A stretch of 64,000 nt of DNA from Endomychus coccineus (GCA_958510875.1 OY294067.1:142825546-142889545); one strand, 5' to 3'. Counted from the stretch's first letter, positions 46,691 through 56,994 are shown. Translations and numbers: made by a program. Notes: generated from the sequence alone by a model not told the origin.

Positions 46691-49600
46691 GAAATATGAA
46701 AGGGGTACAAAAATCTGATTTCAAATGCAATCCGAATACTATTCATTCTGCCCTAACGGGCCCTGGTAACTCATCCACTGAGGCTACTTTTGACAAGACT
46801 ATTTATTGATAGCATTGGGATAAACTCAGTGATGAGTACTGTGACATGTGTTTCCCCTGAGGAGTGAACCTTATAGATAATCTGGCGTCCGAAAAATAAA
46901 AATTAGTCAATTGAATCCTGATCCAGTGAAGGATCATTGAGACCGTAGTAAGAATTTAAGACGCCAAAAATGATCAAAGTACGTCACAAGTTCTCTTATT
47001 CAATTTATGTTGAATGTGAATGTAACATAAAAGATGTGGCAAAAAAGTATGGGAAATGTAAAATATTTCGTTCATATTTTTGCTTCTGTACATTTCAATA
47101 CTATTCTTCTCAGAAAGTGCACATCTACAGTTATTTAAAGATTTATTGTAAGTTCGCATATACTTGTGTCATCCCTAAAATTATTGGATTACTGTTAAAT
47201 ACATATAAATATGTGGCGAGTAGGTCCCTGAAGTTCAGCTATGAGCCATAAACATTCTCCAAAATTTTCGATTTGTGAATTCGAATAATTCATAAATATC
47301 TATCCGTGCTTTGCTACTAATATGTGAATCTTCTTCGTATGTTTTAGTATTTAATACTGAATGAATTCTTTGTATCCGGTTCTGGGGATTCTTGTATAGT
47401 ATATGTTGCTATTCTCAGGAGTTTTTCAGTCTTATCAGCTTTGATTTTTCCTTCGATTCCTGTCTGCTTCAAAACCAAGTGAAATTTGATTCTTTTCTGG
47501 ACTTGAGCTATTTTTGTTTGAGCTCAGCTACTTGATTATAGAATATGATGGCTATGAATTACTTTATTATCCTGTTCGGATTTAGTTGTGCACATCTTTC
47601 AATTGCATGGAGGTCTGTTCGAAAGGTACTGGACTCAGAATATAGAATTATAAGCCAATCTCAACGCTCCCGATTGGAAAATTTTAGAAAATTTCAGCAA
47701 TTATAATATATTGTACAAGGTGATCGGCTATTTCATTTTATCTTATTTCAGAGTGGCTGGGTACCTAGATTGAGGTGATTCTGGTTTTGTCTCCACTAAG
47801 ATTGTTTAGGAGGTTAGTGTAGGATTGCACGATCTATTGTGGCTCTCCAGACTCTCTGTAATAAGGGAAAATGAAAAAGCACACGAAACTACAAGTCAAA
47901 GGAAAAACAATAGTCCCTGAACCAGTGGTAGGCGTCTCGAAGAGAAACTTCCATGAGATGATCCCCTGCTGGGTCAGATCACAACACTCAAAAGAGTGAC
48001 AACAAGTGAACGGCACTGATTGAACCTCGCATCAGGGAAAACTGATCTCAGCAAGTGGGAGAGATGATTGAATTCGATGTGTAGCTGCTGACACAGATAC
48101 TAATGGGACATGAACCGTTCAAGTACCATCTCCACAAGATGATTCCCCATTGTCTAGTCGTTGTAAATAGAAGAACGAAAAGTCAATGCATTAACACTGA
48201 TTCTCAATGCATACAACACTCTTCATAGAGCTATGCGACAATGATGATGAGATCCGAAAGCTAGTTCCGAGGACAATGTTAAATATGTTGTGGGCAGCAA
48301 CCATCTGTCCATTCATCCTGTAGTGACTGAGTGGGGTCCACCCCACCGGTTACTCCCTTCATTACTAATGATGTATTGTTTCAAAGAAAATACGGAAAAA
48401 CAATTCTACTCAGGATGCAATTAGACATCTCCGCTTATAAATACATAGAAAGTACTCCAACAATATGTGTATTCGTAGATCTCATTTATCTGATGTTGGC
48501 CTTTGGCAGATAAAAATGATAGGATATTTCTAAACTAGATCCATCAGAAATACCACAAACTAATAGTGCTGAACATCTGTGCTGTTATTCTAATAGACCT
48601 CATCAGTGAAACGAAAAATTTTGCAAATTTACTGAACGAACTAGGTTTAAGGTATACATGACCAATCAACAGTATAATAAAAACACCAAAATATTTTACA
48701 ACACTTACGAATATATGCCTCACTAAAAAATTTGAGAATGTATGACATTGACTGATAGATTCCTCAAACACAAAAAAATTCACAGGGAATGCATGACAAA
48801 TTGAGTGCGCCAGACATATCAACCAAATCAATGTAAGAATTCAGATCTAGACTGAAAAGACCTTCTCATGGCACATGAATACATGTTATTTCTATGAAGT
48901 AGCTTCGTGATATTATCCATCATTCATTACATGACATCCCTCAAGTACCAAGATTGAAGATTCATTCAGAATGAACATTATGTTATTATTATTATTCACT
49001 CATGGGTTTCAATTATGTGTTCCTGGGCCAAAAACTTTGGCCCCAAACCTTCTTCTGCTATGGATTCATGGGTATGGACAGATGGATATCTTGTTGGTAT
49101 TTGTAACACAAGTCAAATATATAATCAAATATTAAAATTACATAATTCCGATAAATACGTATAATTGTTTTTATCCATTAGATAAATTATATGTCGAATA
49201 ATTGGATTAATTTTAGTTGAATATATCAAGAATAAAATCACAAACATATTGAATTTGACATGACTTCAATGACTAAAACATAATGTGCATATGAACTAAT
49301 TGTTGTTAGAAATGAAATCATTAAATAATTCTCATAACTACTTCATTATACTCTGTTATTGGCTAGAGAGGATTTTCTATTAATCTATTTTTTCATCCTG
49401 CTTATAAATGTATTCGTGGCCAACTGTCTGCTTCCAATAGGTAAATCGTTGAAGAGTGGAATGCCCAGATTTGAGTTGTTATTTGATCTCGTTTTCAGTA
49501 ACATTAACTTGTTCCGTTTTATGTATTGTTCAATAGATATCGCAAGATTCTATAATTAGTGAGATGTTTTTGAGTATACCTATTAAGTGCTCAAACAGTT

Positions 49601-50084
49601 TGAGAAGAAAGAGTCCCGATCCTCAATTGTTTGAATAGTGGTTTGCAGTGCGTACCGTATATAGAATTGCACATAATACGAATAACAGTTCCTTGTAGCA
49701 TGAATACTTTTTTGTAGATTTCCGTGACAAGCATGCGATTTCGGCATATTCAGAACTGGTAATGTTATGTGAACATTTGATATTACCTTCAACAGGTTTG
49801 AACTAAGGTATGATAAATAAGAACAACAGCTCGATGTATTTTCTACAAAATTTCCGAGAAATTTGACTATTGTTCGAGTGATCATTGCGTCGAAATTGAA
49901 TCCTTTCAGATTTATCATCATTTAAATATAGTTAATTTTCATCAAATCACCTTTTTATGGCAATTTCAATGATATTTATTCACGTGTATATGGTACCTTT
50001 ATGACTCAACTTTTTTTTGCACGCGGCTGCTGCGAGGTCCAACGACATAGCATCAATAGTGCCAGAGAAACCAAAAGTCGGTTA
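46691..50084. other. No firmly recognised gene
   Basis: Open frames at 46970-47251 (+), 48544-48831 (-) and 49583-49921 (-, 112 codons) have no motif I can identify. The stretch 47820-48340 is GC-richer and could be an eroded LINE. This remains unassigned. Confidence 0.3.
49583..49921 (-). other. 112-codon unassigned ORF
   Basis: This is an ATG-initiated minus-strand frame beginning MMINLKGFNFDAMITR. It is long for this composition, but it has no domain, signal peptide or splice context that I can see. It could be chance or a fragment of an unknown element. Confidence 0.15.
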
Positions 50085-50796
50085 ACCAAAGTCACTCCTC
50101 CCCAACGGTCAATAAGTAGCCTCAGGTTCCTAAGTCGTGTGTCCTAAGTATTCTCATTGAAATCAGAATGACTGCCTTTTTCAACCGGTCTACCAAGATC
50201 TGCGCCGAGTTCTTACAAGGTCGGAATGATCTTCAAGTTCAAATGCAACGAAGATCAAATTCCGCCCAAAACACCGAAGACCAGAAACACTAATACGACC
50301 TTGTGGCCTGAGTATAGCGTGCGGACCTCGAACAGGAAATCTTGATATTCAGTTCATTTTTCCTCCTCTTTCAAGACTATGCTCTTCTCTGCCGGAGCAG
50401 AGAATTCGATACGTCATCTTGGCAATCTGCGGTAAATTCCTCACTCTCGGATGCAAGTGAGGCTAACCTTAGGTAGCCGAAGGTCAGACTGGTTGACAAG
50501 CCGAGCGTTTCGATGCATTTATCTGGACTTTTAGGCGAGAAGGTTGGAACACGAGGTTCCCCTCTAGTCGGCCTTCTTGACTGATCTGAAATTCGAGACC
50601 AAGCTCTTCAGCAGCTTTTTTTGCTGCCTTACTCAAAAAGGCGCCCACTCCGTCCAATCAGTTTTCCGAAGGTGGTCCTCTCCAACGGTCGGTAATTAGC
50701 TACAGGTTCTCAAATCATGTACCCTAAGTAGTCTTAATGAATAAAGAAGGACTTCCTTCTGTATGCGGTCTATAAAGATTTATCGGGGAGGACAAC
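50085..50796 (+). repeat. GC-rich region with direct repeat pair (50085-50215 / 50665-50790)
   Basis: The two segments share CTCC-CCAACGGTC, AATxAGC, CAGGTTC, TGTxCCTAAGTA and CGGTCTA-AAGAT in order. They are in the same orientation and about 580 bases apart. The region is much richer in GC than its flanks. The second copy ends where the integrase frame begins, so it may mark an element boundary such as an LTR or insertion junction. No coding motif was recognised between them. Confidence 0.5.
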
Positions 50797-51969
50797 GTCC
50801 AGTTACGACCGTTAAAAACCAAGAGAGCGGAAGAAGTAGCATATCACCTTCTTCAAATTTTTTTAATATTTGGTGCTCCCGCTATATTGCATTCGGATAA
50901 TGGCAGAGAGTTCAGTAACCAAGTCATATCTGAACTATGCGCTATTTGGAAAGATGTTAAAATAGTGCACGGAAAGCCTCGTCACAGCCAAACACAAGGC
51001 TCAGTCGAAAGAGCCAACCAGGATATACAGAATATGTTAACTGCGTGGATGCACGATAATGATTCAAATAAATGGTCAGAAGGGTTGTCGTTTGTACAAT
51101 TCGCCAAAAACACAACTTACCATGAAGGATTACGCCAGAGTCCATATGAAGCTTTGTTTGGCGTTAAACCAAAAAGAGGCATAGCATCGTCATCTCTACC
51201 CAACGAGCAAATTACAAATATTGAAACCGAGGAACATTTAGAAGCTTACGTTAACACTTGTGAAGAAAATTTAATTAATGACCATATTGAAGACCATCTT
51301 TCAGATGTAAGTGACATGGATGACCAAAATACCATTGAAACCAATCCACCTTCACCTCATGTATTAACTAATCCGCAACCCAGCACATCCTCATCTGAAA
51401 TGCCGACTGATCTACAAACCAGCACTTCTTCAACTCAAACACTGACTGATCTACAACCGATTACGCCTTCATCTCAAGTGCTGACTAGGCAGCATGAGCT
51501 TATTAATTTAAAAAGAGTAGCTGCAAAAGAGAATCTACTACTCCAAGCAACAAAAATGTTGCGAACTTCAAAAAAAAAGTTTCCTGCGGCCCAAATTGGT
51601 GATACCGTGAGAATTAAATTCCCTGACGTCGACCGTGGTCGTACAGATCCCCGAAATGTGTTAGCCATTGTTGTTGGAATAGAGGATTCAGACTTTTATA
51701 AATTAGCAAACAAAAATGGCACCTTGAAACAGCTTTTCACCCGTAATCAATTTGCAATTTGCAAAGAAAAGTTAATTTCCATGGATGAGATTTCAGCTAA
51801 AGAAATTTCGGTAAGAGAAGCAGCTTCTGCTAATTCAAAAAGTGGAGGGCAAGGCTATACACGCTGTAACTGCAAAAAGAAGTGTTCCACGTCTAAATGT
51901 AGCTGTAAAAACAAGAGCCTTTTGTGTAATTCAAAGTGTCATGGTAGCTTAAGTTGTTGCAATAAATAA
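50797..51969 (+). CDS. Integrase-core protein with CXC-like tail (KRBA2-like), 5'-truncated
   Basis: The frame is open from about 50797 to TAA at 51967-51969, about 390 codons, with no stops. It starts inside a retroviral-type (rve) integrase core: RPLKTKRAEEVAYHLL, then APAILHSDNGREF (second catalytic Asp) and SQTQGSVERANQDI (catalytic Glu). The first Asp and the zinc finger are missing upstream. SPYEALFGVKP closes the core. A Ser/Thr-rich linker with repeated LQ-STSS-type units follows, then a chromo/SH3-like patch (QIGDTVRIKFPDVDRGR). A Cys-rich tail ends it (CNCKKKCSTSKCSCKNK, then CNSKCHGSLSCC). Insect KRAB-A domain-containing-protein-2-like transposon integrases share this plan. It is among the best preserved frames in the window, although it lacks a start and one catalytic residue. 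Confidence 0.75.
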   Translation, partial: VQLRPLKTKRAEEVAYHLLQIFLIFGAPAILHSDNGREFSNQVISELCAIWKDVKIVHGKPRHSQTQGSVERANQDIQNMLTAWMHDNDSNKWSEGLSFVQFAKNTTYHEGLRQSPYEALFGVKPKRGIASSSLPNEQITNIETEEHLEAYVNTCEENLINDHIEDHLSDVSDMDDQNTIETNPPSPHVLTNPQPSTSSSEMPTDLQTSTSSTQTLTDLQPITPSSQVLTRQHELINLKRVAAKENLLLQATKMLRTSKKKFPAAQIGDTVRIKFPDVDRGRTDPRNVLAIVVGIEDSDFYKLANKNGTLKQLFTRNQFAICKEKLISMDEISAKEISVREAASANSKSGGQGYTRCNCKKKCSTSKCSCKNKSLLCNSKCHGSLSCCNK

Positions 51970-52012
51970 GGTTGCCATACATTTACTTTGTTTCTTAAAT
52001 TTTAGTTTAAGA

Positions 52013-52018
52013 AATAAA
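52013..52018 (+). terminator. Polyadenylation signal AATAAA
   Basis: This AATAAA lies 44 bases after the integrase-CXC stop codon. It is in the right place to end that transcript, though such hexamers are common in AT-rich DNA. Confidence 0.4.
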
Positions 52019-52231
52019 ATGCATTTTATTTTTATATTACTATTATGTTTGTTGTGTTTGTTTTAAGTTCAACAACTTCTTTATGTTCATTTGAAAACTG
52101 TTTCCATGTTTTAATCAAAATAAATAATAACCTATAGTTTTATTTTGTTTTATTTTTATAAAAAAAATCTTTTGAACATACACCATGAGTGTATGATGAA
52201 TGTTGACATTCGCCGGTGACAGTTAGAAATA

Positions 52232-53290
52232 ATGATATTTGATGAATATATCGGACATACGCCAAGTAACTTGGTGTACTGGGACTCTCCAATATCAAGT
52301 ATCATAGCCCAAATAGTAATGGAATTCCTTGAAGAAAAAGTAGTATCTCAACTAAATTATAATATAGCCTTTTTCAAAAGATATGTTGATGATTGTATTG
52401 CTGCAATCCCTGAAAACAAATGTAATGAATTTTTGAATTCTTTCAATTCCTTTCACCATAAGTTACAATTCACGATTGAATTAGAAAATCATAATGAAAT
52501 GAATTTTTTAGATTTAACTTTAGTAAGAAAATCAAATGATAACAATATTCTAACAATATGGTATACCAAACCTACTTGGTCAGGAAGGTATACTAATTTC
52601 AATTCTAATATACCTAAAAAATATAAGAAAAATGTTATTATAAATCTAATAGATAGAGCTATTCGACTAAGTTCTCCTGAACTGAGAACTATATCTATTA
52701 CAAAAACAAAAGAAACTTTAATAAGAAATGGTTATCCCATTGATTTAGTAAATTCGATAACTAAAGACAAAATTCATAAATTTTATAACTCATTTGGTGA
52801 AATCAATACCAATAATGAGAAAACTAATGATAGGCATTACATATCACTACCATATATTGGTGGACTTTCAGAGAAAATTTGTAATACAGTGAAACCTTAT
52901 GACCTACATACATGTCATAAGTGTTATTTAAATCAGAAAAGTCTCTTTACAAAATTGAAAAGCAGCGTACCTTTCAAAAAAATAACCCATACTGTTTATT
53001 CCATCCCTTGCAAAGATTGCGAAAAGGTATATATTGGCCAATCTTCACAATACCTCGAAAAAAGATTAAATGGCCACAAATATACCAAAAATTCATCAAC
53101 TGCGCTCAATAAACATGTGAAAGACACTAACCATACTTTCGACTGCAACAATACAAAAATTTTAAATATTGAAACAAACGACAACAAACGTTTGATATTA
53201 GAATCTATTCAAATTAAAAAGAACAATTGTGTAAATGACAAAATAGATTCCAATCTTTCGAAACTGTACAATAATCTAATTCAAACTTAA
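52232..53290 (+). CDS. Penelope-like element polyprotein: RT C-terminal part plus GIY-YIG endonuclease
   Basis: This is a 352-codon open frame with no internal stop. RT motifs in order are SPISSIIAQIVMEFLE (residues about 19-36; the usual GSPLSPxxA), FFKRYVDDCIA (catalytic YVDD, about 47-57) and MNFLDLTLVRK (about 91-101). The linker has HTCHKCYLNQ, a CCHH-like element. The GIY-YIG nuclease reads HTVYSIPCKDCEKVYIGQSS with LEKRLNGHKYTK (about 255-295), and the late catalytic Glu is in RLILESIQIKK. About the first half of RT is missing, so this is a 5'-truncated copy, usual for retroelements. The frame starts at a non-ATG codon. The open frame implies a young insertion. Its tail recurs at 42.6 and 54.5 kb. 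Confidence 0.85.
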   Translation: MIFDEYIGHTPSNLVYWDSPISSIIAQIVMEFLEEKVVSQLNYNIAFFKRYVDDCIAAIPENKCNEFLNSFNSFHHKLQFTIELENHNEMNFLDLTLVRKSNDNNILTIWYTKPTWSGRYTNFNSNIPKKYKKNVIINLIDRAIRLSSPELRTISITKTKETLIRNGYPIDLVNSITKDKIHKFYNSFGEINTNNEKTNDRHYISLPYIGGLSEKICNTVKPYDLHTCHKCYLNQKSLFTKLKSSVPFKKITHTVYSIPCKDCEKVYIGQSSQYLEKRLNGHKYTKNSSTALNKHVKDTNHTFDCNNTKILNIETNDNKRLILESIQIKKNNCVNDKIDSNLSKLYNNLIQT

Positions 53291-53803
53291 CAAAATTTTA
53301 CTAATTTGAAGTGCCACTTTCCATTTGTCTATTTAAAATTCAACCTAAAAAAGATGAAGTATTATTTAACTATGACACTATAGAGTAACAATTTTGAGGT
53401 TAAATTCCATAGAATTATCTTAAACTTGAATAGTTATGATAGATCTGAAATGCTTATCATAGAATAACTAATTCATACAATAATTCATAGATATTTATAA
53501 TTGTACAATATTGGAATGTCTTGTATTTGATCAAATTCAATCTATTTCAAATTGTAGTTAGCCATACATTACTCTTTCACACACAACCGATCCAATGTTT
53601 TCTGCAGTTTTAATTGAATCTTAAAACACAAGTCGGCTGCAGACGCATTTCATTAATCAAAATCATCTATTCTTTTCTAAATTACATGGAAACACTAATT
53701 CAATTAACAATTTTGATAAAGGCAATAAACATTGTCGAAACGTCAAAACAGAATTTTTATTCCATTATCAGTATATATACGAACCAATATACCAAGAAAA
53801 CAT

Positions 53804-53807
<4 letters not shown>
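53291..53807 (+). repeat. Penelope 3' tail with hammerhead-like motif
   Basis: Untranslated tail after the Penelope-like stop. It contains GAAGTGCCACTTTCC near its start, CAAGTCGGCTGCAG, and a hammerhead-like core at 53713-53744. The (TA)n tract follows. The whole tail is repeated in inverted form at 54464-54960. Confidence 0.8.
53700..53750 (+). ncRNA. Hammerhead-like motif in Penelope tail
   Basis: TTGATAA (53713-53719) stands in for CTGANGA, a 6-bp helix II (GGCAAT / ATTGTC) follows, then GAAA (53737-53740) and CGTC. The core is altered at its first and sixth bases, so activity is doubtful. In the family these motifs sit in the terminal repeats. Confidence 0.4.

Positions 53808-53876
<69 letters not shown>
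53808..53876 (+). repeat. (TA)n microsatellite, left
   Basis: About 69 bases of uninterrupted TA repeat between the Penelope tail and the inner arm of the fold-back. Confidence 0.95.
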
Positions 53877-53877
<1 letters not shown>

Positions 53878-54161
53878 CTTAAGAGATATAGAATTAAATT
53901 TTCTGAATTATGAAGATAACTTAGATAATTTAACATAGGATTATAAAGATGAATAAACGTAAAAGATTGAACCATAGGCGGGATTCGAACAACCATAGCA
54001 GTACTGACCTACAATCCTCACTTCAAAAAAAAACGACTGAACTTTAGATGAATATGCGTGAATAGTTGATCTATGGTAGGGCATCGAATCGCATTGTGTT
54101 CATCAATGATCTACTATCCTTTCAGAGGTTTATATTTACAAAAATATAAAAATCTAATAGG

Positions 54162-54234
54162 ACCGAAGTGGTGTAATTGGTAAACACCCTGGACTAGAAA
54201 TCCAGAAATGTGGGTTCGAATCCCGCCTATGGTT
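54162..54234 (+). tRNA. tRNA-like gene, anticodon AGA
   Basis: A full cloverleaf can be drawn. The acceptor is ACCGAAG / CTATGGT (one A-A mismatch, one G-T pair). The D arm is GTGT / ACAC with loop AATTGGTAA. The anticodon arm CTGGA / TCCAG (all five pairs) has loop CTAGAAA. The variable loop is AAAT, and the T arm is GTGGG / CCCGC with loop TTCGAAT. The A and B box promoters (TGGTGTAATTGG; GGTTCGAATCC) are good. The anticodon AGA would decode serine, but eukaryotic serine tRNAs have a long variable arm and this one has four bases. So it is either a tRNA-derived repeat or pseudogene, or its anticodon has changed. Confidence 0.7.
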
Positions 54235-54371
54235 CAATCTTTTACGTTTATTCATCTTTATAATCCTATGTTAAATTATCTAAGTTATCTTCATAATTCA
54301 GAAAATTTAATTCTATATCTCTTAAGTTACATACACGATAGTGGCCAATTAGGCAAAGAAACTTTAAACTT

Positions 54372-54373
<2 letters not shown>

Positions 54374-54463
<90 letters not shown>
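54374..54463 (+). repeat. (TA)n microsatellite, right
   Basis: About 90 bases of TA repeat, the mirror of the tract at 53808-53876 in the other arm of the fold-back. Confidence 0.95.
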
Positions 54464-54465
<2 letters not shown>

Positions 54466-54915
54466 GTATGTTTTCTTGGTATATTGGTTCGTATATATAC
54501 TGAAAATGAAATAAGAATTCTGTTTGACGTTTCGACAATCAAAATTGTGAATTAGTGTTTTCATGTAATTTAGAAAAGAATAGATGATTTCGATTAATGA
54601 AATGCGTCTGCAGCCGACTTGTGTTTTAAGATCCAATTAAAACTGCATAAAATATTGGATCGGGTGTGTGTGAAAGAGTAATGTATGGCTAATTACAATT
54701 TGAAATGGATTGAATTTGATTAAATACGAGATATTTTAAGATTATACAATTATAAATATCTATGATTATTGTATGAATTATTCTATGATAAACACTTCCG
54801 ATCTATCATAATCAACTATTCAAGTTTGAGATAATTCTATGGAATTTAACCTGAATATTGTTACTCATAGTGTCATAGTTAAATAATACTTAATCTTTTT
54901 TAGGTTGAATTTTGA

Positions 54916-54990
54916 ATAGACAAGTGGAAAGTGGCACTTCAAACTAATAAAATGTTGTTAAGTTTGAAGTGCCACTTTCCACTTGTCTAT
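54916..54990. repeat. Perfect 30-bp inverted repeat at a Penelope junction
   Basis: Arms 54916-54945 (ATAGACAAGTGG...CAAACT) and 54961-54990 (AGTTTG...CCACTTGTCTAT) are exact reverse complements around a 15-base loop. The sequence is the beginning of the Penelope tail (GAAGTGCCACTTTCC), so two tails meet head-to-head here. Confidence 0.9.
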
Positions 54991-55230
54991 TGAACTACTC
55001 AACCATTTCACTAATGTAACATTTTCGATTTTAGTTTTATATATTAAAAGTTTTGAAAAAGGTGCAGATCTACCACCGAAACGACGAAACGGCGAAGTTC
55101 GCCTAGATTTTCCAGACTCTACGGTCGAATCACCTGAAGATGGCAAATGCGACTTTGCCGGAACGTCGTGAAATTGGTCCTTTCGAGGACCGAAACCACA
55201 CAACGCGGATCAATACCCGAGACTTTTTTT
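54961..55230 (+). repeat. Second Penelope-type terminal segment with hammerhead-like motif
   Basis: This starts with the same TTTGAAGTGCCACTTTCC as the Penelope tail, then diverges to a GC-richer segment containing CCACCGAAACGACGAAACGG and GGTCCTTTCGAGGACC. At 55134-55165 it reads CTGAAGA, a 6-bp helix (GGCAAA / TTTGCC, loop TGCGAC), then GGAACGTC. That is a hammerhead-like core with one change in GAAAC. It resembles terminal repeats of Penelope-like elements but is a different variant from the tail at 53.3 kb. Confidence 0.45.
55134..55168 (+). ncRNA. Hammerhead-like motif
   Basis: The order is CTGAAGA (core, N = A), helix II GGCAAA / TTTGCC with a 6-base loop, then GGAAC and GTC. The canonical GAAA reads GGAA, a change that would normally impair cleavage. 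Confidence 0.4.
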
Positions 55231-56818
55231 ATCGCTTGATGACGAGTTGCGAGACATTTGTAGAGTTCCAGGTCAGTCGTGGATGTCTATAGACGAGTTA
55301 CGGGACTGTCCCTGAAATGACGTGACTTCCAGGACATGATGAAAATATTCATCAATTATATTACAATTTCATGTAGGATCGTAATTAAAGTTTCTTCGTC
55401 GTAATTTTGATTGAAATATTTTTTTTTTGGTGCTGATGTAGGGATAACTACCATCAGAAATGCGAAGCTACAAACTCCATGGTTACACGAAAATTAGGGA
55501 AAGTTATGGAACGCGGACTTCTCCAACAGTTTCTGAAATGTAAGGACGAATTTCAACCCTCATCACAATCATCACAGTTGGTTCCCTTCTTTCAAGATTC
55601 AAAGATAGTTACAAAATAAGCTAAAAGATGATATCAGACATTAAAAATGTCCCGGAACTCAGCGTTTTACATCTAAGATATCTAGAATAGAGTAATGTTT
55701 TGGAAAACTCTGATTTTTTATTTGTAGGTAGCTAGTAATAATCTAAAGTATGGGTTGCCAATCTCATAAAAAGTTGTTGCAAATAGGTTATTAACAGTTA
55801 ATCGTAGGTACCACTTGAATAATAAGTTCACTTTCCTAGTGACTTCACGATGATAAATTCTGTGTTCTTGAAAACCTTGTCACCGTTATGAAAATTTTCT
55901 AATACTGACAGACTTGGGAAATGACCTTTTCGCACCACTTCGTTTTGTTATACATTTTCTGACTAAGTTTTCCAGTCTCAAAGCTCAAAGGTTTACCCAA
56001 GTCTCAAAGGTTTACCCAAAAGATATCTCTGTTGATGTTGAACGCCGATTTCCGGGACATTTTTTGATATGTAATGACGAGATCCAGCTCTCGCTAGACT
56101 TTTCGTAGCTTGATGCTTCCCGTGTTTAGAAATAATTTTACAATGTAGCTAATATATTCCCAATTAATCATGAGAAATTAGATTGACGCCAATTAATAAC
56201 ATACTTATTTGATGTAAAATTGGAATATAAATTGTGACATGCTATAAGCACTTAACTATAAGCCTGAAACTTTGGAATATTCTCATATTAATTTATATTT
56301 ATGCAACCACCAATATTCAAGAACCTATTATTATTTCTTTTCATACCTAGATACTTTCGTTCGCGAAGTTTTAAATTCGAAGGTACGTAGTCGATAGTTA
56401 CATACACAAAAAACGAAGGTTAGAAATATGTCTCGGATATTTTTACGGGTTGATGAGATATTTGAAAATTGCTGAATTTTTTCTTATGGCGTTATTTTTC
56501 AGATATCGCAAAATGAATCGTACAGGGTGAGCGAAACTCGATGTCTCAGCTCTATTATAAGAAAAGAAAAAACAACGGAAAAAATTATATTAATACAAAT
56601 AATATAAGCCGAATTTACATATTTATCCAAATTTGAAAACTGAAGTAGATGTCATCGAATGTTTTTCCGGAAACTTAGCGATATTTCTGCATATTTAAAA
56701 AGAGCTAATTTTTCTGAAAAAACTGTGAAAAAAACATTTCAATCTTCTTCCGATAAAAAATTATAAACAATTTTCTCGCTTCTGTGGTTAATTGAACATT
56801 GTTTATGAATGGTGGCAG
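55231..56818. other. No gene; one short tandem repeat
   Basis: AT-rich. A 19-base unit (CTCAAAGGTTTACCCAA) occurs twice at 55984-56019. The target-site copy of the P-like element (GGTGGCAG) is at 56811-56818. Confidence 0.4.
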
Positions 56819-56840
56819 CAACGAATTCGGATATACTAGA
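56819..56840 (+). repeat. Left terminal inverted repeat of the P-like element
   Basis: Starts CAACGAATTCGGATATACTA and is an exact inverse of 59813-59834. It is preceded by the putative target duplication GGTGGCAG. Confidence 0.85.
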
Positions 56841-56917
56841 GTTAGTCAGTCTATTCGTAACTACGGAATTTTATATCGCCAACATGACGTGTAGAAATCC
56901 AGTACGGATAGAGGAAT

Positions 56918-56994
56918 AGTACCCCACGGCATAGGCGTGTATTGTATAGGGTATTTTAAACAGATTTCCAGGGTACCCCACGCCACGGGCGTAC
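56918..56994 (+). repeat. Short GC-rich repeat pair
   Basis: GTACCCCACGGCATAGGCGTG (near 56919) and GTACCCCACGCCACGGGCGTAC-like sequence (near 56973) are related, about 54 bases apart. They lie close to the left end of the P-like element and could be transposase or host-factor binding sites. That is a guess. Confidence 0.4.

Larger units (their letters stand above)
53300..54960. repeat. Fold-back: inverted Penelope tails around a tRNA-like gene
   Basis: The left arm (about 53300-53990) and right arm (about 54213-54960) are reverse complements. The inner parts are almost identical: from GTTCGAATCCCGCC outward through TTATTCATCTTTATAATCC and TCTATATCTCTTAAGTTA to the (TA)n tracts. The outer parts are the Penelope tail with small differences. 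The spacer (about 53990-54212) holds most of the tRNA-like gene. The left arm contains only the inverted 3' end of that tRNA, so host-side DNA was duplicated together with the element. Confidence 0.9.

Noticed and set aside
46317..46730. 137-codon minus-strand open frame
   Set aside because: It runs exactly through the degenerate minisatellite, and its recurring phrases follow the repeat period. It is a by-product of the repeat.
48331..48513. LINE reverse transcriptase fragment suggested by TICVFVDLIYLMLAF
   Set aside because: The resemblance to an RT Asp motif is too short, and no neighbouring RT block could be found in any frame.
53614..54636. Several open frames rich in alternating Tyr-Ile across the (TA)n tracts
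   Set aside because: They are translations of the TA microsatellites and their flanks, with no independent evidence of coding.
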